Assembly (NCBI RefSeq): GCF_943734655.1
Contig: NC_071353.1
Location: 147,170,043-147,234,042 of the forward strand
Reading direction: 5' to 3'
Length of the DNA: 64,000 nt
Source of the DNA: Sabethes cyaneus
Lineage: Eukaryota > Arthropoda > Insecta > Diptera > Culicidae
The notes beneath the pieces are model-generated. The model saw only the letters and a program-made list of their open reading frames with translations. It was not told where the DNA came from and did not search any database. Positions 55,860-64,000 of this stretch are shown piece after piece. Numbering within the stretch: the first letter of the stretch is position 1; each line of letters opens with the position of its first letter. Both the position numbers and the translations under genes were made by a program.

Positions 55860-56435
55860 GCAGACTTGCATCAGTCAATCTCCGTATTCCACTCAAAGAC
55901 CAAAAAGAGAGTGGAAAAGAGGCAAAACGAGCCAAGAAAGGGAATACGAAAATAAGATAATTCAAAAGACGTATAGCGAGAGAGTAAAAAGAAGCGATAT
56001 CGATAGAGGAATCAAGGACAACGGGAAAAGAGATCAAGCGTGATATAAAAGGAGAAAATTAGGACATGTAATGGGAAGAAAAAGGAGAAAAGGACAACAA
56101 AAAAGGTGGAATCAAGGAAAAGCAAAAGGCGAAAAACCAAAATGGGAGGAACCAAAAAATGGAATAAACGGGACAAAAATACGGACAAAATGGGGCATCA
56201 AAAAGAGCAAAGAAGGGTACAGACGAAGGCGTAAAACGAGAAGGATAGGAGACAAAAAGAGTTAGAAAAAGATGAAAACTGGAACAAGAAAAAAAGGAAG
56301 ATGAGAAGGCGAAACATGGGAAAGAAAATAACAAAAAACATTTGAAAAACAGGACTCAAAGCGAGAAAAAATGGGATAGGAAACGGAACAATGAAACGGA
56401 AGGAAAGTAAGAGCGAAAATAAAAAAAAGGTAGAG
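55860..56435 (+). repeat. Purine-strand minisatellite, copy of 48.6 kb segment
   Basis: About 56020-56340 matches 48640-48960. Separated from the previous tract by about 60 bp of ordinary sequence. Confidence 0.6.
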
Positions 56436-56984
56436 AAAATACGGATTCGATTACTCGATTACTCCATTAGCCTTAGCACAGGGTGTTATTCCAAAACTTA
56501 TATTCAGTCCAGTGTCACTTACGTCTAAAATTAGGTACAAAAAAAAAACGGCTGCAATTCAGACGAGGTCTGTCAGATGAAAAACGAACTGATGTTATGT
56601 AAAAATCAGGGTGGAAATTTTGTCTTGTCACAAAGTGTTCCATTTTGCTGATTTCCTCCTATTTTAAAGTAGGAGAGAGCGTCTTACGGAAAGGGAAGGG
56701 AGTAAGTATATGGCAAGTCTAAGTACACTCAAGTACTTTTTTATACGGTTTGTTTTTTCGATTATTAACGACGGGGCAACTTAGGGACCATTCACTTATT
56801 TCTCAATACATTTAGGACCGGCCCGACACTCGTCACGTAATTTGTAAATAGTCCCTAAGTAGCACCGTTGTTGAGTAATTGAAAAAAAAACACCGTGCAA
56901 AAAAAGACTAGTGTAGTGTAAAGTGGTTAGGTTTTGTACGCACCACAAGCTGCGACTGCTGTCAACAGTTTTCTTAATTTCACT
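56436..56984. other. Intergenic, nothing recognised
   Basis: Contains a weak copy of the GGTGTTATTCCAAAA motif near 56490. No coding signal. Confidence 0.4.
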
Positions 56985-57574
56985 TTGATGTGCAAAAGTC
57001 GGACTGCAATTTTCAGTGCAATTTTCAAACGTCTTTGGAGTTCCGCAAGGTAACAAAGTAGGACCACTGCGTGTTATACTAAAGGGGATATTCAATATTA
57101 TTGTACAGGTTTCGGTCGAATGGTGCATGGAATTTTATTAGATTTTTTTTATCACGGGTATGGTTTATGGAAAAGAACTGTTCATTGATTTAGTCATTTC
57201 ATGACTGTGAAATACTTTTACTGTTAGCGAGTGACTGCTTACCACTAGTTAGTCCAATATTTGTCGCGAAATGCGACGTGTTTGATCACCCGATCTAGGT
57301 GGTTAATTTTGAGATCCAAAACAAGCGGTTTAATTGCTCCTTAAATTCGCCTCTCAACTGGAACCATTGTTTCAACTGCTGCATGCCAGCATGTTGTGCC
57401 GTCTTGTTGAAATCACATATCGACCAGAATCAAATCTTCCCTGTGAACGAGTAACGCAATCACACAATTTTTGAGAACGGCGACGGATCGTCAGTCCAAA
57501 CAACAGTCCAAAAAAAAACTAGAAAAGCGCGCCGCATATCGAAGGAATACATCTGTGGTTTTTTTCTCTTCCAG
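56985..57574 (+). promoter_or_regulatory. ZNF-8 upstream module: RT fossil, transposase fossil, acceptor
   Basis: RT fossil at about 57028-57075 (VFGVPQGNKVGPLRVI), CATTTCATGACTGTGAAATA block, GCGACGTGTTTGATCACCCG, then antisense transposase fossil about 57387-57430 (FQQDGTTC). The pyrimidine tract is one base shorter than in ZNF-3; AG at 57573-57574. Because of that shift the finger frame runs open back to 57471, but through A-runs and without ATG. Confidence 0.65.
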
Positions 57575-59187
57575 CAAGACGGATACTTTGAAGACGAACC
57601 GTACTGGTGGTGGTGGCCGGCGGAAACACATTTGCGATATCTGCGGCGCCGGGTTTGCCGCAAAATGTAATCTTCAGAGTCATCGGAGAATTCATACCGG
57701 TAAACGGCAATTCGAGTGTAAAAGCTGTGGCAAAGGTTTTATCACTAGGAACCAACTTACCCACCATCAAACGACGTCTCATAAAAAAAAGGAAAAGAGC
57801 TTCAAATGTAAAATTTGCAGCAAACAGTTTTCACTGCAAATGAAATTGTCGCAGCACCTGAAGCAACACATCAAGGATCGTCCCCATGAATGCCCTGTTT
57901 GTGGCGCCGGTTTTATAAAAAAATCTTTGCTTGTCAGGCATATGACCAGCCACAGCGTGGATCGACCGTTCAAATGTGTCATCTGTGGTGCAGCATTCAA
58001 GGGACGTCACACCTTATTTGTTCACGAAAAACTGCACGGTGAGCCGCAGTTTAAATGTGATATATGTGGCCGAGGTTTTAAGAGTAGCACTAGTCTTAAA
58101 CAACATAAAATCGTACTCCATAATGCAGAGGACAAGAAATTCAAATGTGAAGTGTGCGGAAGAGATTTCCACTTGAATAAACAACTGAAACTTCATCTGA
58201 GAACGCATAGCTCAGATCGTCCCTATAAGTGCGAACATTGCGGAAAAGCTTTCCGAGAAAAACCGGGGATCGTAAAACACATACTCCTGCACGCTGAGCG
58301 ACTCTATAAGTGCGACATCTGCGGCTCATCACACAAGACATCTATCCAACTAAATATTCACAAGCAGATCCACATAGCCGACGAGAAAAAACCTTTCAAA
58401 TGTGATATTTGCTTTGCACAGTTCCGTCAAAAATGTAGTCTCACGTCTCACAGTAAAGTTCACTCTGAGCCTAGCCCAAGGGAGTGCCTGATTTGCGGAC
58501 GAAAATTCAAGTATCATAGTTCGCTTGCAAGTCATATGAGTACTCACATTGGTGAGCGAAAATTTGATTGCGACGTTTGCGGCTCATCATACAAATCAAT
58601 CTATAGTTTGAAGCTGCACAAAGCAATTCACACATCCGTGGACCCTACACCTTTCAAATGCGACTTGTGCGTCGCTCAGTTCACTCGACAGATTAGTCTC
58701 ATTGTTCATAAAAAAAAGCACTCAAAGACAGAAGGGATCGGATGTCCTCATTGTGGAATAAAATTTTTGTCCAAGAGAAGCGTCAGTATACACAAAGCAC
58801 TGGTGCATAAAGATATACCATTGGAGGGGCCCTTGCAATGTGATGCAAGCAAGCAAACTTCCAAATGCAGAATCAGTCTCAGGAAGCGCAAAACTATCGA
58901 GCCCACAAAGGAGACGAAATTTCCGATGTGAAATCTGTGGTAAGGAGTATCATTTGAAGGGACAATTAACGAAACACCGGAAGGTGCGCAGCACGGATCG
59001 TCCACACAAGTGTTCCACCTGCGGAAAAGGTTTTGCAAACATTTCCTTGCTCCATGAGCATAGGCGCGCTCATAGCGATAAGCGATTGTTTAGCTGCGAC
59101 ATCTGTGGATCATCGTTCAAATCGGCTTATTTTCGAAACGTTCACCGCAGAAAACTTCACCGAAATGAACAACCGTCGAATCTTTGA
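57575..59187 (+). pseudogene. ZNF-8: C2H2 gene, 14 good fingers then decayed and frameshifted end
   Basis: Frame 1 encodes about 451 residues to the stop at 58931. Fingers 1-14 are regular (finger 14: CPHCGIKFLSKRS). Finger 15 is ruined: second Cys is Ala-Ser, and both His are lost (RKRKTIEP). Near 58917-58923 one extra T shifts the frame and gives a stop. The other frame continues with FRCEICGKEYH, a finger whose last His is Arg (KVRS), then two intact fingers and EQPSNL-stop at 59187. Several independent lesions in the last quarter suggest relaxed constraint there. The first 14 fingers could still form a protein. Confidence 0.83.
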
Positions 59188-59204
59188 GGTGAAACTGATT
59201 TCGT

Positions 59205-59309
59205 GTTTATTTTCGATTTTTCCGCGCTCTCATGAAACTATTCTTCGACCAAAATTGGTCATAAAAAACTCGATAGGAGTTCAATAAAAATTACTTTACT
59301 ATTTGAGAT
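59205..59309 (+). mobile_element. MITE in the ZNF-8 3' UTR with poly(A) signal
   Basis: Diverged copy: CCGCGCTCTCATGA...CGACCAAAATTGGTC...GGAGTTCAATAAAAA; AATAAA at 59283-59288. The central palindrome is intact. Confidence 0.65.
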
Positions 59310-59515
59310 GTTTCTATTTCACAACATGAATAAAGAATATAATTGATTTAGATTTTAATCAAATAAATTCTGCAGAAAAATTGGCGTGAAGTTTTACTTA
59401 AATCCGTGAAAATACACATACAATCTATGGAATTGCTAATTTAAGTCTAACAGACTGACACTTTCAAGTTACAGAAGTATGTAAAAGAATTTTTCATGAA
59501 AGGCCAAATCGAGAT
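59310..59515. other. ZNF-8 3' flank
   Basis: Matches the ZNF-7 flank at about 51240-51320 (AATAAATTCTGC, GAAGTTTTACTTAAATCCGTG, AAAATACACATA), so ZNF-7 and ZNF-8 form a sub-pair. Confidence 0.5.
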
Positions 59516-59519
59516 GCTT

Positions 59520-60240
59520 TCAGAGCGATTCAGGAGTACCTCAGGTTAGCATTTTAGGACCACTGCTGTTTTCGCTGTTCGTTAACGACGTCACTCGAGG
59601 TCAATCCCGGCGTAGTGGTTAGCATTCACGCCTCTCACGCCGAGGACCAATTCCCAACCCCGCAGAAGTCACGAATGACCCAAGCTGCTAAAGTGACTAT
59701 AATCAAACGTCACTCGATTGTTGTCGCCTGGAACAAGGCTATGCTACGCTGCTATGACTCAAGATAGAGCCACACTACAGCGCAGTGACAATGTAAAAGA
59801 CTTAGGTGTGTCGTACTGGGTAGAGAAATGTCATACAGACAACACTATACCTATATCGTTAGTAAGGCGCACCGTTAGCTCGGAACTATTTTCCGCATTG
59901 GCAGAGAATTTCGCGATCCCGGTACTTTGCGCTGATACTTCTTTATTACTCTCTTCTTCGTTCCATTCTTGAAACAAGCTACGTTGTCTGGAATCCACAT
60001 TATGACTACTGGATTATTTGTTTAGAACGCATCCAATATGTTTTATCCGCAAATCTGTCGTATGCTGCCTTTAAGGAATCCCGATGCTCTGTCCCACCTT
60101 AGAAAGAACTTTGTCTGCTAGTCAAGAAGGTGTGGCTCCTCTAGAGCAGCCTTTCAAGCGTTTCTCCGGATACCGTGTAGTCGCACAATATTGGATTATT
60201 ATGAAAGAAATCACTAACCATTTCGACACACTCTAACAGT
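59520..60240 (+). pseudogene. Jockey-like reverse-transcriptase relic split by a SINE
   Basis: Plus strand: SGVPQVSILGPLLFSLFVNDV at 59525-59590, then (after the SINE) TRLLSPGTRLCYAAM, a decayed post-RT region, and YYSLLRSILETSYVVWNPHYDYWI...ERIQY at about 59940-60040. The catalytic box is YAAM rather than YADD. The end (TTTCTCCGGATA...AATATTGGATTATT) resembles 51875-51930. Confidence 0.78.
59599..59707 (+). mobile_element. tRNA-derived SINE, copy 3, with target-site duplication
   Basis: Head GGTCAATCCCGGCGTAGTGG, TTAGCATTCACGCCTCTCACG, B-box region GGACCAATTCCCAACC, tail GACTATAATCAAA. CGTCACTCGA is duplicated at 59589-59598 and 59708-59717. This fixes the SINE length at 109 bp; excising it restores the FVNDVTRLLSP reading of the host RT. 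Confidence 0.85.
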
Positions 60241-60289
60241 CAGTAAATTGTGCAAGCACCAACTAAGAAGAAAAAGTTCAGCAGCCGTT

Positions 60290-60500
60290 ACAGCTTGCAG
60301 CTCAAGTCGAGAAGTAGTTTCAGAACATTAGCATAAATGAGTTTAAAGCCAGGCAGGGGATAACTAAGCAGACAGCATTGAAAACAGTAAAAAAACAGCA
60401 GCGCTCCTAGGTTACTCCCTTGAGGAACACCAGAAAAACTAACGGTGCTGCCTGATTTGACTCAAAGTTAAGCGACTGGCCAATGAGGTAACACGGAATA
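60290..60500 (-). pseudogene. Reverse-transcriptase fragment left of satellite array 2
   Basis: Minus strand: FSGVPQGSNLGALLFF then LSYPLPGFKLIYANV (about 60330-60450). A similar piece lies at the other edge of the array. Confidence 0.6.
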
Positions 60501-60509
60501 GTGCAATAC

Positions 60510-61880
60510 TGGTACAGTCTGGTTTAAAATTTCATCAAAAATGTTATCTGCCCCCAATCTGGTACAAATCTGATGAAAAATGAGTCCAAAGTCTGGTCCA
60601 GAATCTGATGCAGGTCCAGAATCTGAATCTAAAATCTGATCCAAAATCTAGTGAAAAATCCAATCTTGTCTGATGAATATGTTGGTCAAATTTTGGTCCA
60701 GAATCTAGTCCAAATCTGTTCCGAAAGCTGAAACAAAAGTTGATAAAAAAATGTGGTCCACGATGTAGTCCAGGTCCAAAATATGATCCAGCTCCGGACT
60801 CTGGTCCCTCGGCAAAAACGTGGTCCAAATTCTGGTTTATAATCTGGCCCAATTTGAGAATCTGATCCAAACTTTAATTCAAAATCTGGAACAAAAAAAA
60901 TGTGCTTCAGAATTTGGTCCCACATCTAATCCGAAATCTGAACAAAAATGTGGTCCAAAATATTATCCAAAACCTGGTCCGAATTCAATAAAAATGTGGT
61001 CCAAAATCTGATGTAGGTCATTTGGTTCAGATGCAGAATTTGGCTCAAAATATGGCCAACATCAAATTAAAAATGTAGTCCTGAATCTAGTTTAAATCTG
61101 ATTAAAAAATTTGTTACAAAAACTGAAACAAAATTTGATAAAAAATACCGTCAATCTAATCCAGGTCCAAAATACGGTCCAGCTCTAGAATTTGGTTCAA
61201 AATCTGATCCGAAATCTGGTTGGTGGTCCAAAATCTGATGAGTAATGTTGTCCAGAATCGGGCCAAGGTCCACAATCTGATCCAGGTCTAGAATCTCGGG
61301 CACAATTTCATTAAATATGTAGTCCAAAATATTATACAAAATCTATTCCAAATCTGAACAAAAATGTGGTCCAAAATCGGATCTAGAATCTGATGCAGCT
61401 CCAAGATCTTGTTCAGGTTCAGAATTTGATCAAAAAATCTGGTCCAAAACTGACCCAAATTTGGTCCAGAATCTGATGCAGGCCCAGAATGTGATCCAAA
61501 CCAGGTCTAGAATCTGGGTTCAAAATCTAATGCAAAGTTTGATTTTCAAAACCTGGTAAAAAATCGAATCAAAAATGTGGTTCAAAATGTGGTCCAGAAT
61601 CTAATCCAAATCTGTTTCAAAATTTCAAAAATAAAGTTGATAAAAAAATTGTGGCTCGCATCTAGTCCAGGTCCAAAATGTGGCCCAGGTCCGGAATCTG
61701 GTTCAAAATCCGATCTAAAATCTGGTTGGTGGTTTAAAAACTGATCAAAAATGTGGTCCAAAATCTAGTGCAACTCTGTTCCAAAATTTGTTACCTAATT
61801 TGGAACTAAATTTGATAAAAAAATGTGGTCCAGAATTTAGCGCAGTTTCAGAATCTAAATGGTGGTTCAAAATCTTATCA
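60510..61880. repeat. ~12 bp satellite, array 2
   Basis: Same AAAATCTGGTCC / AATCTGATCC units as array 1; about 1.4 kb. Highly similar in segment order to 53200-54140, so the arrays were copied as blocks rather than amplified independently. Confidence 0.8.
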
Positions 61881-62120
61881 AAAATAATAAACTTGGAGGA
61901 AATACGAATTCAAGAAACGAGGGAGAGCTAAATCGGGTCTTCGCCTAGGGCGCAACAATGGCACGCTACGGCTCTGAGCCCCGCAAACGAATATAGTTTC
62001 CGATCATCAGCTTAAATGAGTTTATAGGCAGGCGGGGGATAGCAAAGCCGACGTCATTAAAAAATAGTGAAGAAAATAGTGGTCCCAGGCGGGGTTTTTT
62101 TCTGCTGCAGTCAGCCTCTC
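61881..62120 (-). pseudogene. Flank plus reverse-transcriptase fragment right of array 2
   Basis: About 61870-61990 equals the left flank of array 1. About 62000-62100 on the minus strand repeats the 60305-60410 RT piece (blocks GCTTAAATGAGTTTATAGGCAGGC versus GCATAAATGAGTTTAAAGCC), with stops. Confidence 0.5.
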
Positions 62121-62140
62121 GTCGTTCATTCAATTTCGTA

Positions 62141-62328
62141 CACACTTAACAAAAAGCACCGAATTCGGTAAAATTTTACCGAAATCTAAACAGCTGAACG
62201 TTCGGTAAAAATTTCGATGGTGCCAATCGACGTTTACAGATCATTAGTAATGTTTGGTGCAATAAAAAATTTTACCGAACGTTCAGCTGTTTAGATTTCG
62301 GTAAATTTTACCGAATCGTTTAAGTGTG
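62141..62328. mobile_element. 188 bp MITE with ~70 bp TIRs, TA target site
   Basis: CACACTTAAC start, GTTTAAGTGTG end, TA on both sides. Long arms share AATTTTACCGAA, CTAAACAGCTGAACG and the inverse. The whole element can fold into one hairpin. Confidence 0.85.
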
Positions 62329-62330
62329 TA

Positions 62331-63415
62331 ACGCCTGTTTTGTGCTGGAGTTCGAACGCTATTCACAGTCAGTTCCGCCACTCGCCGTTCGGTCATACCT
62401 CTGATTGTACAGCAGAACGAATGCGTTCTGATCTTTTTTTACATTTTCTTTTCGATCAAGTATCTTTTGCGAGTTTCCATATTTTGAATGATATCGGATG
62501 CAAACTGAATGAGTTTTTCGGTTATTGAGCTGCCAGAGCAAAAGCGTTGCTGATCCATAGAGATATATGACAACCTTCTCTGGATGTATTGTAACTTTTT
62601 TCATCTAGTTTTCGATTCATGTTATTTAATTTGTATCCGTCTGCCCGTAGTCGAGTAATTCGGGGTCAAAATTAGAGTATTTTTTATGTTAAAAGTTCTA
62701 CAGTTTTTAAGCAAGCAAAAATAGAGGTATAGGGTATGTTGCTGCATCGTCGTAATTGCCTATTCCCGTCCTATCCAACAAAAATTATTAAAAATATTAA
62801 CATTTCTATGACACACAATGCAAAACTAGTTTTTCCCTAATATTTTAGCTTGTTGTCTATCATACGCGATCAATCAAAGTGAGCTGAGATCTATTTAAAT
62901 GCTTTTTATCATTAAAGAAGTTCTGCTAGCCAAATTTCCTACGGTTTTTCGTGCGACGAAGAAGAAAATGTCGAAATGTCATCCATAAATGAAAATAACT
63001 CACGCAAGGCATTGTCGTTCTACAGCCAGGAAAATTTGCCTGACGTGCAGAAATTTTGCAGAATAACATTTGTCATGCCGTTCTACACAAATACATGCGC
63101 GTTAGCTTCGTAAACATTGTTGTGATTTTTAGTTCGAACGATGAGAAATTTTGATGGACGGATTTTAAAACGGTACGACGAATTTTAGAAATAAAGTCAG
63201 CTGCGTAATTTCAATAATATGCTTTAATAATCGCTTTTCAGTGATTTCAAAGTTCACTGATCGAAAGGTAAGTGTGTTTTAGTCAAATCAGCACAAGAAC
63301 TTTTGGAGTATTCATTAAATCCATCCGACAAATGATGAAAATTAGAATGGCTTTACTTACTACGACGGGGATTAGAAATAAACCCTACTATATTCAACAA
63401 AACTATATTCTTTGC
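62331..63415. other. Intergenic, nothing recognised
   Basis: Frames up to about 80 codons on either strand lack domains. No repeat partner was found in the window. Confidence 0.4.
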
Positions 63416-63417
63416 CT

Positions 63418-63522
63418 GCTCCAAGAGCATATAAGTTCATTCAAGGTTTCATTTCACTTTTATAATGGTTTTTGTGATCAAAATTGGGCATAAATACCGT
63501 TATAAAACTTAGATTGTTACTA
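63418..63522. mobile_element. Degenerate free MITE of the 3' UTR family
   Basis: AGTTCATTCAAGGTTTCATT, TTTGTGATCAAAATTGGGCATAAA and ATTGTTACTAC match 35639-35746; the outer TIRs are decayed. Confidence 0.6.
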
Positions 63523-63699
63523 CCATCTGTTTTTTTGAAGTTAGCTGTGACCTACAGACACTGGCGTGCCGAGAATGTGGCACGTGCCCCACTTTCTCAG
63601 TAAAATTCAATGTAAAACTAAATAATAGCTGTAACCCCTAGTGGTTCCCAGTTAACCCAGTTAGTTTTTGAAATAAGTAAATTAATTCCATAGAAATAG

Positions 63700-64000
63700 T
63701 TCCAGTTCCAGGTCCAATTTCATCTGTTCCGTTCTTCCTCTCATATCCGTTTTTCCTCCTTTTCTATCCTATTCCGTTTTATCCTTGTCGTCGATTGTAT
63801 TTTTCTCAACTCCTTTTCATTTCCTCATTTTTTATCCAGTTTTTTTACTCCTCTGTTCAGTTTTTCCTCAGTTTCTTCGTTTTCTCTATAATTTTCCTTC
63901 TTTTCTCTTCCTGTGTAGTTTCTAATTTTTTAATGATAAAATGACACGACCCGAACAAACGGGATAGGAAAAAGAGGAAAAATACGAGCGAGAGATAAAG
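63700..64000. repeat. Pyrimidine then purine minisatellite at the window edge
   Basis: Pyrimidine text (TTTTTCCTCCTTTTC) to about 63920, then after 40 ordinary bases purine text matching 43300-43345. It continues beyond the window. Confidence 0.55.

Noticed and set aside
59599..59707. A tRNA-Glu gene
   Set aside because: The A-box and B-box are visible but acceptor and T-arm pairing are broken, and a target duplication shows it is a SINE.

Overview
The window looks like insect nuclear DNA, most likely from a culicine-type mosquito. The evidence is AT-rich, repeat-dominated sequence, spliced eukaryotic C2H2 zinc-finger genes, short tRNA-derived SINEs of the kind seen in mosquitoes, and many decayed non-LTR retrotransposons and TA-flanked MITEs. 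The species call is inference; the sequence names no organism. No rRNA, functional tRNA, CRISPR array or bacterial-style operon was seen.

The genes are eight paralogous poly-zinc-finger genes, all on the + strand, called ZNF-1 to ZNF-8 here: 2625-4758, 12836-14111, 14468-16088, 24598-25417, 33426-35043, 36382-37997, 49674-50976 and 57575-59187. Each is visible as one large terminal exon that begins right after the same pyrimidine tract plus AG acceptor. No conserved ATG follows the acceptor, so the start codon should lie in a short upstream exon that I could not identify. All eight align to one ancestral array of 18 fingers. ZNF-3 and ZNF-5 keep all 18. ZNF-1 has a partial internal duplication (22 fingers). 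ZNF-2 lacks fingers 2-5. ZNF-4 lost a block by fusing fingers 9 and 18. ZNF-6 and ZNF-8 carry late frameshifts. ZNF-7 is cut short. The proteins are presumably nuclear DNA-binding factors; targets are unknown.

The gene flanks are assembled from transposon remains. Upstream of ZNF-3 to ZNF-8 lies an antisense fossil of a Tc1/mariner transposase core. Upstream of ZNF-1, -2, -6 and -8 lies a small reverse-transcriptase fossil. In the 3' UTRs of ZNF-3 to ZNF-8 sits a ~108 bp MITE whose right arm supplies the poly(A) signal in most copies. ZNF-1 and ZNF-2 lack the transposase fossil and the MITE, so the cluster splits into two lineages.

Between the genes, 4.9-12.5 kb holds retrotransposon pieces, inverted repeats and a pyrimidine tract. 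16.5-24 kb holds TIR elements and Helitron-like repeats. 26.8-33 kb holds a Helitron-like element, a 2.3 kb TIR element and two reverse-transcriptase relics. 38.5-43 kb holds a jockey-like element interrupted by a clean 1084 bp DNA transposon (5 bp target duplication), a CA microsatellite and a second reverse transcriptase. 43-49 kb and 54-56.4 kb are degenerate purine-strand minisatellites. 52.3-54.2 and 60.5-61.9 kb are a ~12 bp satellite. The right end holds MITEs and unrecognised DNA.
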